A stretch of DNA of 64,000 nt. Origin: Pseudogemmobacter lacusdianii. GTDB lineage: Bacteria > Pseudomonadota > Alphaproteobacteria > Rhodobacterales > Rhodobacteraceae. The position numbers and the translations under genes were made by a program. The stretch covers positions 1-64,000 of the forward strand of contig NZ_JAVDBT010000001.1 in assembly GCF_030848395.1 (NCBI RefSeq), read 5' to 3'. Of the stretch, positions 17,648-26,896 are shown one piece after another (within the stretch, counting starts at the first letter, position 1; the number at the start of each line of letters is the position of its first letter). Under the pieces are notes generated by a model. The model saw nothing but the letters and a program-made list of their open reading frames with translations, did not search any database and was not told where the DNA came from.

Positions 17648-18766
17648 TTGTCCGACCTTTTGCGCTTGGGTCTGCACGACCTTCACACCAGCCTTCAAGG
17701 TAAGATGGTGCCCTTCGCGGGCTATGAGATGCCGGTGCAATATGCTGCCGGGGTGATGAAGGAGCATCTTCACACAAGAGCATCGGCGGGGCTGTTTGAT
17801 GTGAGCCATATGGGGCAGGTTTTGCTGCGCCCGAAGGGCTCGATGGAGGCTTTGGTTGCCGCTTTTGAGGCGATGATGCCGGTGGATGTGGCCAGCTTGC
17901 CCGAGGGCCGCCAGCGCTATGGGCTTTTCACCAATGAGGCGGGCGGGATCTTGGATGATCTGATGTTCGCCAATCGCGGCGATCATTTCTATGTGGTGGT
18001 GAATGCGGGCCGTAAGGCGCATGACATCCCGCATATGGAGCTGCATCTGGGCGCTGTGGCCGAGGTTGTGGCGGTGAAAGACCGCGCTTTGCTGGCGCTG
18101 CAAGGGCCGCGGGCCGAGGAGGTTCTGGCGGGTCTGGTGCCGCAGGTCGCGGCGATGCGCTTTATGGATGTGCTCTCGGTCGATACGGTCTTTGGGGCGC
18201 TTTGGATCTCGCGCTCGGGCTATACCGGCGAGGATGGTTTTGAGATCTCGGTGCCGGATGATGGCGCTGAGGGGCTGGCCAAGGCGCTTTTGGCGCATGA
18301 GGCGGTGATGCCGATTGGGCTGGGCGCGCGGGATTCCTTGCGGCTGGAGGCCGGGCTTTGCCTTTACGGTCATGATCTGGATGAAACCGTGTCTCCGGTG
18401 GAAGCGGGGCTCACTTGGGCGATCCAGAAATCGCGCCGGGCAGGGGGCGCGCGGGAGGGCGGCTTCCCCGGCGCCGAGCGGATCTTGCGCGAACTCGCCG
18501 AGGGGCCGTCGCGGGTGCGGGTGGGTTTGCGGCCTGAGGGCCGGGCGCCGATGCGCGAAGGCACGGAACTCTTTGACGGCGCGGATGTTGCGGGGGCTGT
18601 GACCTCGGGCGGATTTGGTCCCTCGGTCGAGGCACCGATCGCTATGGGCTATGTGCCCCCCGCACTGTCTGCACTGGGTACCAAGATTGAGGGAGAGGTG
18701 CGCGGCAAACGCTTGCCGGTCACCGTCAGCGCCATGCCCTTCCACCCGACCAATTACAAACGCTGA
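17648..18766 (+). CDS. gcvT: Glycine cleavage system T protein (aminomethyltransferase)
   Basis: A 372-residue T protein. It transfers the aminomethyl carbon from lipoylated H protein to tetrahydrofolate, releasing ammonia. Diagnostic blocks are KMVPFAGYEMPVQY, GLFDVSHMGQ, GGILDDLMF with the catalytic aspartate, and SRSGYTGEDGFEIS. The start is set at TTG 17648: GGGGAGGGA is correctly spaced before it, and the protein then begins MSDLLRLGLHDLH like its relatives. The ATG at 17633 overlaps that ribosome site. First gene of gcvT-gcvH-gcvP and under the glycine riboswitch. Confidence 0.95.
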   Translation: MSDLLRLGLHDLHTSLQGKMVPFAGYEMPVQYAAGVMKEHLHTRASAGLFDVSHMGQVLLRPKGSMEALVAAFEAMMPVDVASLPEGRQRYGLFTNEAGGILDDLMFANRGDHFYVVVNAGRKAHDIPHMELHLGAVAEVVAVKDRALLALQGPRAEEVLAGLVPQVAAMRFMDVLSVDTVFGALWISRSGYTGEDGFEISVPDDGAEGLAKALLAHEAVMPIGLGARDSLRLEAGLCLYGHDLDETVSPVEAGLTWAIQKSRRAGGAREGGFPGAERILRELAEGPSRVRVGLRPEGRAPMREGTELFDGADVAGAVTSGGFGPSVEAPIAMGYVPPALSALGTKIEGEVRGKRLPVTVSAMPFHPTNYKR

Positions 18767-18776
18767 GGAGCGAGAG

Positions 18777-19136
18777 ATGAAATATACCAAAGAACACGAA
18801 TGGTTGCGGGTTGAGGGCGATCTGGTCGTGGTGGGGATCACCGAACATGCCGCCACCGCTTTGGGCGATGTGGTGTTTGTTGAACTGCCCGACACCGGCA
18901 ATATGGTCGGCGAAGGCGATGAGATCTGCGTCATTGAGAGCGTGAAAGCCGCCTCGGACATTCTGGCGCCTTTGGATGGCGAGATCGTTGCGGTGAACGA
19001 AAAGCTTTCCGACACGCCGTCCTTGGTGAATGAGGATCCGACTGGCGAGGCCTGGTTCTTCAAGATGAAGGTGGATGATCTCTCGGTGCTCGACCAGTTC
19101 ATGGATGAGGCTGAGTATAACGAGTTGATCGGCTAA
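18777..19136 (+). CDS. gcvH: Glycine cleavage system H protein
   Basis: A 119-residue lipoyl carrier that shuttles the aminomethyl group among the P, T and L proteins. The lipoylated lysine is K57 in CVIESVKAASD. The start MKYTKEHEWL is typical, and GAGGAGCGAGAG precedes the ATG, 10 nt after the gcvT stop. Confidence 0.97.
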   Translation: MKYTKEHEWLRVEGDLVVVGITEHAATALGDVVFVELPDTGNMVGEGDEICVIESVKAASDILAPLDGEIVAVNEKLSDTPSLVNEDPTGEAWFFKMKVDDLSVLDQFMDEAEYNELIG

Positions 19137-19158
19137 GCGCCGCGCAAGGTTGAGAGCG

Positions 19159-19207
19159 CCGGGGGGCCAGCCCCCCGGACCCCCCGGGATATTTTAGGAC
19201 AGATGAA
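19159..19207 (+). repeat. Hairpin plus dispersed intergenic motif, copy E
   Basis: A perfect hairpin CCGGGGGGC-CA-GCCCCCCGG (19159-19178) is followed by ACCCCCC and a diverged motif at 19186-19207 that ends CAGATGAA. It sits inside the gcv operon between gcvH (ending at 19136) and gcvP (starting at 19249). It may reduce gcvP expression relative to gcvTH or stabilise the upstream mRNA. Confidence 0.7.
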
Positions 19208-19248
19208 ATGGGGAGGCTTTGGGCCTTCTGCTGTCCGGGAGTGGGCCA

Positions 19249-22089
19249 ATGGCTTTTACGCCGAGTGATTATAACCCCTATGACTTCGCCAATCGCCGCC
19301 ATATTGGGCCTTCGCCCTCAGAGATGGCTGAGATGTTGGCGGTGACGGGTGCTGCAAGCTTGGATGCGCTGATCGAAGAGACGGTGCCGAAGGCGATCCG
19401 GCAGAAGAAGGCTTTGTCTTGGGCGCCCTTGTCCGAGCATGAGCTTTTGGCGCGGATGCATGAGGTGGCGGCCAAGAATAAGGTGATGACCAGCCTGATC
19501 GGGCAGGGTTATTACGGCACGGTGACGCCCCCGGCGATCCAGCGCAATATCTTTGAAAATCCGGCTTGGTATACGGCTTACACGCCCTATCAGCCCGAGA
19601 TCGCGCAAGGCCGGTTGGAGGCTTTGCTGAACTTCCAGACCATGGTTTGCGATCTGACCGGGTTGGATGTGGCGAATGCGTCCTTGTTGGATGAGGCGAC
19701 GGCGGCGGCAGAAGCCATGGCCATGGCCGAGCGTTTGGCGAAATCCAAGGCAAAGGCTTTCTTTGTCGATCGTTTCTGCCATCCGCAAACCATTGCGGTG
19801 ATCAAGACCCGCGCTTTGCCTTTGGACATTGAGGTGATTGAGGATGCGGCGGAGAACCTTGATCCGGCTCAGGTTTTTGGTGCGATCTTCCAATATCCGG
19901 GCTCTTACGGCCATGTGACCGACTTCACCGATCAGATTGCGGCCTTGCATGAGGCCGGGGCGATTGCGGTGGTGGCGACCGATCTTCTGGCCTTGTGTCT
20001 TTTGAAAGAGCCGGGCGCGATGGGGGCGGATATTGCCATCGGCTCGACCCAGCGCTTTGGCGTGCCGCTTGGTTTTGGCGGCCCGCATGCGGCGTTTATG
20101 TCGGTGAAAGATGCGCATAAGCGGCAGATGCCGGGGCGGATTGTCGGTGTCTCGATCGATGCGCAGGGCGGCAAGGCGTACCGTTTGTCCTTGCAGACCC
20201 GCGAGCAGCATATCCGGCGTGAAAAGGCGACCTCGAACGTTTGCACGGCGCAGGCTTTGCTGGCCGTGATGGCCTCGATGTATGCGGTCTTCCACGGGCC
20301 GAAGGGCTTGCGGGCGATTGCCGAGCGGGTGCATTTCTTGACCCAGCGGCTGGCGCGGGCGTTGAAATCGGCGGGGGCGAAAGTCTCTCCCAAGGCCTTC
20401 TTCGACACGATCACGGTTGAGGTTGGCGTGGGGCAAGCTGGGATTTTGGCTGCGGCACGGGCCGAGGGGCTGAACTTCCGCAAGATTGGCAATGACCGGA
20501 TTGGCATCTCGCTGGATGAGACCACGGATGAGCGGGTGCTGGTTAAGGTCTTGCGCGCCTTTGGTATTCCGGGCCTGCCGCCGCATCGCGCCGCTTTGGG
20601 CTTCCCTGAAGAGATGCTGCGGACCTCGGATTATCTCACCCATCCGGTCTTCCATATGAACCGGGCTGAGTCTGAGATGATGCGCTATATGCGGCGGCTG
20701 TCGGACCGTGATCTGGCGCTTGATCGTGCGATGATCCCGCTGGGGTCTTGCACGATGAAGCTGAATGCTGCGGCCGAGATGATGCCGATCACTTGGCCGG
20801 AATTCTCGACCCTGCACCCCTTCGTGCCGGCGGATCAGGCGGCGGGTTATGCCGAAGCCATCTCGGATCTGACCGAGAAACTTTGCGAGATCACTGGCTA
20901 TGATGCGTTTTCCATGCAGCCGAACTCGGGCGCGCAGGGCGAATATGCTGGGCTTTTGACCATTCTCGCCTATCACCGGGCGCGGGGGGATGTGGATCGC
21001 AAGATCTGCCTCATCCCGACCTCGGCGCATGGCACCAACCCGGCTTCGGCGCAGATGGCGGGGATGCAGGTGGTGGTGGTGAAATCCGCACCGAATGGTG
21101 ATGTGGATCTGGACGACTTCCGCGACAAGGCAGCGGCGGCGGGCGATAAACTGGCGGCTTGCATGATCACCTATCCGTCGACGCACGGCGTTTTTGAGGA
21201 GACGGTGAGCGAGGTTTGCAAGATCACCCATGACCACGGCGGGCAGGTCTATATCGACGGCGCGAATATGAATGCGCTGGTCGGTCTGGTGAAGCCGGGT
21301 GAGATTGGCGGCGATGTGAGCCATTTGAACCTGCACAAGACCTTTGCCATCCCGCATGGCGGCGGCGGGCCGGGCATGGGGCCGATTGGTGTGAAGGCGC
21401 ATCTGGCAGCGCATCTGCCGGGGCATCCAGAGACCGGGGGCGAGGAAGGTCCGGTTTCGGCGGCACCGGCGGGTTCGGCCTCGATCCTGCTGATCTCTTG
21501 GGCTTACTGCTTGATGATGGGCGGGGCGGGTCTGACGCAGGCGACGCGGGTGGCGATCCTCAACGCCAACTATATCGCGAGCCGGTTGAAGGGCGAATAT
21601 CCGATCCTCTTCATGGGCAACAAAGGCCGGGTCGCGCATGAGTGCATCTTGGACACGCGGCCCTTTGCCGATGTGGGCGTGACGGTGGATGATATCGCCA
21701 AGCGCTTGATCGACAATGGTTTCCACGCGCCGACCATGTCTTGGCCGGTCACGGGGACGCTGATGGTGGAGCCGACGGAATCCGAGACCAAGGCCGAGAT
21801 TGACCGCTTCATCACCTCGCTTTTGGCGATCCGGGAAGAGATCCGGGCGGTGGAGAAGGGCGAGATTGCGGCTGAAGAGTCTCCGTTGCGCTTTGCGCCG
21901 CATACCGTGGCGGCGCTGGTCGGCGAATGGGATCGCAAATACAGCCGCGAGGCTGGCTGCTTCCCGCCCGGCGCCTTCCGGGTCGACAAATATTGGCCGC
22001 CGGTGGGCCGGGTCGACAACGTTTATGGCGACCGTAACCTGATCTGCACCTGCCCGCCGATCGAGGATTATATGGAGGCGGCGGAGTAA
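19249..22089 (+). CDS. gcvP: Glycine dehydrogenase (decarboxylating), P protein
   Basis: A 946-residue single-chain P protein with both homologous halves. It decarboxylates glycine on PLP and loads the aminomethyl group onto H protein. The N-terminal half begins [12 protein letters not shown] and includes [12 protein letters not shown]. The C-terminal half has [12 protein letters not shown], the PLP lysine in [16 protein letters not shown], and the closing block CTCPPIEDY. The start at 19249 has GGGAG upstream. It shares the operon and riboswitch with gcvT and gcvH. Confidence 0.97.
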   Translation: MAFTPSDYNPYDFANRRHIGPSPSEMAEMLAVTGAASLDALIEETVPKAIRQKKALSWAPLSEHELLARMHEVAAKNKVMTSLIGQGYYGTVTPPAIQRNIFENPAWYTAYTPYQPEIAQGRLEALLNFQTMVCDLTGLDVANASLLDEATAAAEAMAMAERLAKSKAKAFFVDRFCHPQTIAVIKTRALPLDIEVIEDAAENLDPAQVFGAIFQYPGSYGHVTDFTDQIAALHEAGAIAVVATDLLALCLLKEPGAMGADIAIGSTQRFGVPLGFGGPHAAFMSVKDAHKRQMPGRIVGVSIDAQGGKAYRLSLQTREQHIRREKATSNVCTAQALLAVMASMYAVFHGPKGLRAIAERVHFLTQRLARALKSAGAKVSPKAFFDTITVEVGVGQAGILAAARAEGLNFRKIGNDRIGISLDETTDERVLVKVLRAFGIPGLPPHRAALGFPEEMLRTSDYLTHPVFHMNRAESEMMRYMRRLSDRDLALDRAMIPLGSCTMKLNAAAEMMPITWPEFSTLHPFVPADQAAGYAEAISDLTEKLCEITGYDAFSMQPNSGAQGEYAGLLTILAYHRARGDVDRKICLIPTSAHGTNPASAQMAGMQVVVVKSAPNGDVDLDDFRDKAAAAGDKLAACMITYPSTHGVFEETVSEVCKITHDHGGQVYIDGANMNALVGLVKPGEIGGDVSHLNLHKTFAIPHGGGGPGMGPIGVKAHLAAHLPGHPETGGEEGPVSAAPAGSASILLISWAYCLMMGGAGLTQATRVAILNANYIASRLKGEYPILFMGNKGRVAHECILDTRPFADVGVTVDDIAKRLIDNGFHAPTMSWPVTGTLMVEPTESETKAEIDRFITSLLAIREEIRAVEKGEIAAEESPLRFAPHTVAALVGEWDRKYSREAGCFPPGAFRVDKYWPPVGRVDNVYGDRNLICTCPPIEDYMEAAE

Positions 22090-22121
22090 TCCGGCCGCTT
22101 TCCTAGACGCTTGGGTTTCAG

Positions 22122-22150
22122 AACAGCCGGGGGCATACCTCGGCTGTTTT
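22122..22150 (+). terminator. Rho-independent terminator of the gcv operon
   Basis: AACAGCCG (22122-22129) pairs with CGGCTGTT (22141-22148) and a TTTT run ends at 22150. It lies 33 bp after the gcvP stop. Confidence 0.85.
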
Positions 22151-22224
22151 GCTGTGAAAGTGGGGCTGTGGTTGACAGATGTCGGCCGCTGGCGCATCCC
22201 GAATGGGTTAAGAGAAGGTGCGTC

Positions 22225-22917
22225 ATGACTGCGAAGACTGAAGGCCCGGGGTTCGGGGCTGGACTGATAACCGGGCTGCCGATTGCGCTGGGCTATTTTC
22301 CGATTGCGTTCTCTTTTGGTGTCGCTGCGGTAAAGGCCGATCTCAGCTGGTTCGAGGCGGTAATGCTTTCGGTTCTGATCTATGCCGGGGCGAGCCAATT
22401 CCTTGCTTTGGCTTTGTTTACCAGCGGTGCACCTGTGCTGGTTTCGGCCTTCACGCTGATCGCGATGAACCTGCGGCATGTGCTTTACGGCCCGGCTTTG
22501 ATGAAAGAGGTTGGGGCTGAGGCCTCTAGAAAACACGCTTGGGCATGGGGTTGGGGCCTGACGGATGAGGTCTTTGGTCAGGCCTTGGGCTCGCTGGCGC
22601 GGGGGCAGAAATTCTCGGAAGCTTGGATGTTCGGGCTGGGCCTTGCGGCCTATGCGGCTTGGATCTCGGGCACTGGCTTAGGCGCTTGGGCGGGCGGCGG
22701 TGCTTTGGCGGCTTATCCGGCGCTGAATGCGGGCTTGGGCTTTATGCTGGCGGCTTTGTTCCTGTCGCTGCTTTTGTCGATCCTGACCCGCAAAGCGGTG
22801 CCGGCGATTGCGGTCGCGGCTGTGGCGACGGTGGCGGGCACGGTGATCTGGTCCAGCACAGAAGGCATTCTGGCCGGAATGATCTGCGGCGCTTTGGCAG
22901 GGGTGGTGCGGAAATGA
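22225..22917 (+). CDS. azlC: AzlC-family amino acid exporter, large subunit
   Basis: A 230-residue inner-membrane protein of the LIV-E/AzlC family, which exports branched-chain amino acids and analogues together with AzlD. Family blocks are GLPIALGYFPIAFSFGVAA, LIYAGASQFLALALF and NLRHVLYGPAL. About six membrane segments are visible. The stop overlaps the azlD start by ATGA. Confidence 0.92.
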   Translation: MTAKTEGPGFGAGLITGLPIALGYFPIAFSFGVAAVKADLSWFEAVMLSVLIYAGASQFLALALFTSGAPVLVSAFTLIAMNLRHVLYGPALMKEVGAEASRKHAWAWGWGLTDEVFGQALGSLARGQKFSEAWMFGLGLAAYAAWISGTGLGAWAGGGALAAYPALNAGLGFMLAALFLSLLLSILTRKAVPAIAVAAVATVAGTVIWSSTEGILAGMICGALAGVVRK

Positions 22918-23246
22918 ACCCGGATTTGCTGATTATGGCGCTGTTGGCGGGGCTGGCCAACTGGGGTTTTCGCGCTTTGCCGGTGATTTTGATGAAGCGC
23001 GAGCAGGCCCCCGGCGGGGTGATGGCGCGGTTCTTGGCCTCGACCGGACCGGCGGCGATTGCGACGCTGTTTGTGGCCTCGGTGCTGCCGCAGATCTACC
23101 CGGCACCGCGAGAGATTTTGCCTTTGGCGATGGGCGTTATGGCGACATTCGCCGGGTTCTGGCCGAGAAAATCCATCGTTGGCGGCACTTTGGCCGGGGC
23201 GGCGGGCTATGCAGCGACGTTCTGGTTCTTGGGGCTGGGCGGCTAG
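22914..23246 (+). CDS. azlD: AzlD-family amino acid exporter, small subunit
   Basis: A 110-residue membrane protein. It is the small partner of AzlC, with LANWGFRALPVILMKR near the start and three to four membrane segments. It is coupled to azlC by a 4-nt overlap. Confidence 0.9.
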   Translation: MNPDLLIMALLAGLANWGFRALPVILMKREQAPGGVMARFLASTGPAAIATLFVASVLPQIYPAPREILPLAMGVMATFAGFWPRKSIVGGTLAGAAGYAATFWFLGLGG

Positions 23247-23303
23247 GGCTTGATCTTGGCGGCCTCGGTGCCGATCTCAGGGCTAGGATAGCGGAGGCGC
23301 AAA

Positions 23304-23771
23304 ATGGGTGAATTCACAGCCGATCCGGCACGGCAGGGCGAGGCTTTGCGGCTGACCTGCGCCACCTGTGGTCAGGCCAACCGGGTGCCGCAGGCGCGTT
23401 TGGCGCAGGGGCCGCGTTGTGGCAGCTGCGGTGAGGCCCTGTTGGAGGGCAAAGTCGCCGAGCTGGACCCCACCACGCATGACAAGATGACCCGCAATGA
23501 CGGGCTGCCGGTCTTGGTGGATTACTGGGCGCCTTGGTGCGGGCCCTGCCGGGCGATGGCGCCGGAATTTGCTAAGGCGGCGAAGGCTTTGCCGCAAAGC
23601 GTGCGTTTTGCGAAGATCAACACGCAAGATCATCCGAAAATCTCGACCCGGCTCGGCATCCAAGGCATTCCGCTTTTGATCCTTTACAAGCGGGGGCGCG
23701 AGGTGGCGCGGCTGGCGGGCAGCCGACCCGCGGCGGATATCTTGGCCTTTCTGCGCCAGCATCGGGTTTAA
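23304..23771 (+). CDS. trxC: Thioredoxin 2 (zinc-containing)
   Basis: A 155-residue cytosolic thioredoxin. The N-terminal zinc finger has two CxxC pairs (TCATCGQ and RCGSCGE). The thioredoxin fold has the active site APWCGPCRAM and the cis-proline loop GIQGIPLLIL. Trx2 proteins reduce disulfides and are often induced by oxidative stress. It stands alone, 57 bp after azlD. Confidence 0.94.
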   Translation: MGEFTADPARQGEALRLTCATCGQANRVPQARLAQGPRCGSCGEALLEGKVAELDPTTHDKMTRNDGLPVLVDYWAPWCGPCRAMAPEFAKAAKALPQSVRFAKINTQDHPKISTRLGIQGIPLLILYKRGREVARLAGSRPAADILAFLRQHRV

Positions 23772-23913
23772 GGTTTCTGCCTGACCTCTGCAGCTTGCAG
23801 TTTCCATTAGGTTTTCTGGCCTCGGTCGGTCTTTAATCTCCATGCCTCCGGGGGAGGGGGCGGATGATTTGCGTGCGGGGCTTTGGCCCGAAGCAGCGCA
23901 TTGGGGAGATCAG

Positions 23914-24591
23914 ATGACCACGGGTTTGGAAGATGTTTTGGTGCGCAATGCCTCGGCCACAGAGGTGTTGGCGCCAGAGGGGCAATTGCGGCCTGGAATG
24001 GTTTATGAAGTGCCGGCGCGGCAGGGGCGGGCCTTTCGCCTAAAGGCAGGGCAGGTGGCGCGGCTGACCAATCACCAGGGCCAGCAAGTTGGCGATTTCT
24101 GGGCGTTTTCTGCCGAAGATCGGCGTGAGTTCCTTTCGATGGAGCATATGCGGCCAACCTTGCGCAAGCTGACGCCGCGACCCGGAGATGCGCTTATTAC
24201 CAACAAACGGCGCGCCTTGCTGGAGATGTTGGAAGACACGTCACCGGGCGTGCATGACACCTTGATCGCGGCCTGCTGCCAGCACCGCTATACCGAGCTC
24301 GGCCATCCCGATCCGCATGACAATTGCAGCGACAATCTGCGGATGGCGATGGCGGCGATTGGCGCGCCGATTGGGGAAATCCCCTGCCCGTTCAATCTGT
24401 GGATGAACACGCCGCCGCGCGCGGATGGTGGGATTGACTGGCTGGCACCGGTGTCTAAGCCCGGAGACTATGTGCGACTGCGGGCGGTTCGCGATGCGAT
24501 TTTGGTGCTGTCTTGCTGCCCGATGGACCTGTCGCCCATCAATGGCGATGCCAAATCTCCGAAAGGCTTGCAGGTGATGATTGAAGGCTAA
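23914..24591 (+). CDS. DUF1989 (urea carboxylase-associated) family protein
   Basis: A 225-residue DUF1989 protein. Its conserved blocks are GQVARLTNHQGQQVGDFWAF, SMEHMRPTLRKLTPRPGD, DNCSDNLRMAM and PCPFNLWMNTP. It carries Cys and His residues (CCQH, DPHDNC) that may bind metal. The family is often encoded with GcvT-like aminomethyltransferases or urea carboxylase, and a GcvT-like gene lies 5.5 kb downstream. The start at 23914 has GGGGAG before it. It could belong to the accessory pathway, but the divergent regulator gene separates it from that operon. Confidence 0.8.
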   Translation: MTTGLEDVLVRNASATEVLAPEGQLRPGMVYEVPARQGRAFRLKAGQVARLTNHQGQQVGDFWAFSAEDRREFLSMEHMRPTLRKLTPRPGDALITNKRRALLEMLEDTSPGVHDTLIAACCQHRYTELGHPDPHDNCSDNLRMAMAAIGAPIGEIPCPFNLWMNTPPRADGGIDWLAPVSKPGDYVRLRAVRDAILVLSCCPMDLSPINGDAKSPKGLQVMIEG

Positions 24592-24596
24592 GCCCT

Positions 24597-25265
24597 TCAT
24601 TCGGCTTTGAAATGTTTTGGGAAGAGGATCGAGGCGCAGATGCGGGCGGTGCGTTGCGCCTCGGCCGCGTCATAGGGGTCTTTCATCGACATAAGATCGA
24701 GCCAAGTGCCCTCGATGGTCAGGCGCAGGATGCGGGCGAGGTATTTCGGCGCCGCCGTGTAGCCGCCCTCGGCGACCAATTCGGCGCAGATTTCTTCCAT
24801 CCGGGCGTTATAGGCGGCGTCCTTGTCGCCGTAGTTTTCTTGGTAAATCGGGCGGCTTTGTGCCTCACCCCAGAAGGCGCACCAAGCGGCCAGACGATCG
24901 GGGGTGCAGAGATTGGGCGCGAAATCGGCGTCGATGAGCGCCGAGAGTTGCTCGGCGGCTGTGGGGCCAGCACTGGCCAAAGCCGCCTGCCAATTGTCGC
25001 GATATTCCTCGGCCAAGGCGCCGAGCGTGTCGGCCAAAAGCTTCTCTTTGGTCTCAAAATGAAAGAGCACGAGGCCGTGGGAAAGGCCCGCCTCGCGCGC
25101 CACCTCGGTCAGGGTGGTGCGGGCAAAACCGCGCGCGGCGAGGGTGCGAATCGTCGCCTCGATGATCTGCTCGCGTCGGGCCTCGCGGCTCATGGTGCGG
25201 GGGCGGGGGGCGGGATCGGGGGCCTCTGCGCTGGAGGTCGAAGGCTTCGGGCTGGCTGCGGTCAT
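24597..25265 (-). CDS. TetR-family regulator (BetI-like)
   Basis: A 222-residue regulator. After a proline-rich N-terminal tail, the helix-turn-helix is RREQIIEATIRTLAARGFARTTLTEVAREAGLSHGLVLFHF in outline (SREARREQIIEA, ARTTLTEVAREAGLS). The effector domain ends with LRLTIEGTWLDLMS, typical of the BetI type that senses choline-like ligands. It is divergent from the catabolic operon that starts at 25529, which it probably controls. The start at 25265 has AAGGGA upstream. The ligand is unknown; the BetI resemblance hints at a quaternary ammonium compound. Confidence 0.87.
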   Translation of the reverse strand: MTAASPKPSTSSAEAPDPAPRPRTMSREARREQIIEATIRTLAARGFARTTLTEVAREAGLSHGLVLFHFETKEKLLADTLGALAEEYRDNWQAALASAGPTAAEQLSALIDADFAPNLCTPDRLAAWCAFWGEAQSRPIYQENYGDKDAAYNARMEEICAELVAEGGYTAAPKYLARILRLTIEGTWLDLMSMKDPYDAAEAQRTARICASILFPKHFKAE

Positions 25266-25467
25266 GGTGCGTTTCCCTTCGTAGCAGATCCCAAAGCGCC
25301 TGAAATGGCTGCTGCCTTCATGCCGTAAATTTGCCCGCCGCTTCAAGCGCCTGAGGGGCGTTGCGGGATCTCTTGGCGGATATCCCAGCCTTGTTGCCTG
25401 TCACTGAACGCTCAAACACTGGGGTTGCGCGGGGCGAGAGGTCGTTCATCGGTGCATCTTCTCTCTG

Positions 25468-25485
25468 ATTGACAGTCCAGTCAAT
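25468..25485. promoter_or_regulatory. Candidate operator of the TetR regulator
   Basis: ATTGAC (25468-25473) and GTCAAT (25480-25485) form a perfect inverted repeat around AGTCCA, 43 bp before the aminotransferase start. The spacing and the TTGAC/GTCAA arms resemble BetI-type operators. The left arm also contains a TTGACA -35-like box (25469-25474), so binding would block the operon promoter. The remainder of the 263-bp gap shows nothing else that I can support. Confidence 0.55.
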
Positions 25486-25528
25486 GGCGTGACAGGCTGA
25501 GACATCCCAAGCTTGAAGTGAGCCAGAG

Positions 25529-26896
25529 ATGACCCCGAGATTGTCCCCGCCGAGCCGCGATTTGACGAAATCCAACGCGCAATTTCAACGCGCGGTGCAG
25601 CGCCTGCCCTTGGGGGTCTCGTCGAGTTTTCGCTATTGGGGCGACGACCGCACCGTCTATGTCGCGCGCGGCAAGGGCGGGCGGACATGGGACATTGATG
25701 GCAATGCTTACGTCGATTACCGCCTCGGCTACGGCCCGGCGATCTTGGGTTATGCCGATGACCGGGTCGATGCGGCGGCGCGTAAGGGTATGGAAGTGGG
25801 CGGGGTTTTCGCGCTTTCGACCGAGCGCGAGCTGATCGTCGCCGACCGGATCGCCAAAATGGTGCCAGCGGCGGAACTGGTGCGGTTCTCGAACTCGGGC
25901 ACCGAGGCGGTGATGGCGGCGCTGCGGCTGGCGCGCGCCCATACAGGCCGCGAGGAATATTTGCTGGTCGAAGGCGGCTATCACGGGCTGTTCGATGCCG
26001 CGATGTGGATGGCCGATATGGAGGGCTGGACGCCGGGTTCGAATGGCGATCCCGAGATGGTGCCATATGGCAAGGGCATCCCGCAGACGGTGAAAAAGCT
26101 CGCCCATTTGGTGCCGATGAATGACCTGCAAAGGCTGGAGGATACGTTCAAGCAGCATGGCGACCGGATGGCGGCGATGCTGATTGAGCCCATTCAGGGC
26201 AATTGCTGCGGCATCTCGGCCCGGCGGGATTATGTGCAACTCGCCCGCGATCTTTGCGACCGTTACGGGGTTTTGCTGATCATTGATGAGGTGAAAACCG
26301 GCTTTAGGGTCGGCAAGGGTGGCATTCAGGGGCTTTTGGGCATTCGGCCTGACATCACCACTTTCGCCAAAGCCGTGGCCAATGGCTATCCGATCGCTTT
26401 GGTCGCGGGGCGCGAGGATGTGATGCGGTCCTTCCGCTTTGGCGGGGCGAGCCATGGCGGCACCTATACCGCGCATTCGGTCAGCCTTGCGGCGGCGGAA
26501 GAATGCTTGCGGATCTTGGATGAGACCCCGGCTTTGGTGACGCTTGCCAGTTATGGCGAGGCGCTGAAATCGGGCATCTCGGGCATCCTGAACGCGCGCG
26601 GCATCGCGCATAGCTTCTCGGGGCATGCGTCCATGTTCGGCATCTTCTTTGCCGAGGAAGCGCCGGACAATTATCGCGATTGGAAGGTCTCGGATTACTC
26701 CTTCTATGACCGGATGGCCTATTACCTGCATGATCTGGGGGTGATTGTAGAGCCTGACAGCCGCGAGCCTTGGTTCATGTGCGAGGCGCATGGGACGGAG
26801 GCCTCTTGCCTCACCGACACGTTGAAGGCGGTGGAACTGGCGGTGGATTTGACGCTGCAAGATCAGGCCGATGGCACGTTGGATGCTGCCGAATGA
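25529..26896 (+). CDS. Class III aminotransferase (glutamate-1-semialdehyde aminomutase-like)
   Basis: A 455-residue PLP enzyme of fold type I, class III. Features are RYWGDDRTVYVARGKGG, FSNSGTEAVMAALRLAR (phosphate loop), GYHGLFDAAMW, IIDEVKTGF and the PLP lysine K281 in DITTFAKAVANGYPIA. The aminomutase hemL is its closest recognised form, but the context argues for a catabolic aminotransferase on an amino acid or amino-aldehyde. First gene of the accessory operon; its stop overlaps the next start (ATGA). The ribosome site is weak (AGTGAG). Confidence 0.88.
   Translation: MTPRLSPPSRDLTKSNAQFQRAVQRLPLGVSSSFRYWGDDRTVYVARGKGGRTWDIDGNAYVDYRLGYGPAILGYADDRVDAAARKGMEVGGVFALSTERELIVADRIAKMVPAAELVRFSNSGTEAVMAALRLARAHTGREEYLLVEGGYHGLFDAAMWMADMEGWTPGSNGDPEMVPYGKGIPQTVKKLAHLVPMNDLQRLEDTFKQHGDRMAAMLIEPIQGNCCGISARRDYVQLARDLCDRYGVLLIIDEVKTGFRVGKGGIQGLLGIRPDITTFAKAVANGYPIALVAGREDVMRSFRFGGASHGGTYTAHSVSLAAAEECLRILDETPALVTLASYGEALKSGISGILNARGIAHSFSGHASMFGIFFAEEAPDNYRDWKVSDYSFYDRMAYYLHDLGVIVEPDSREPWFMCEAHGTEASCLTDTLKAVELAVDLTLQDQADGTLDAAE

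Noticed and set aside
19318-22536. A 1072-codon open frame opposite gcvP, and similar long antisense frames (for example 3258-4535, 7017-8774, 46 kb region)
   Set aside because: They mirror well-identified genes, have no family features and arise from the codon bias of GC-rich coding sequence.
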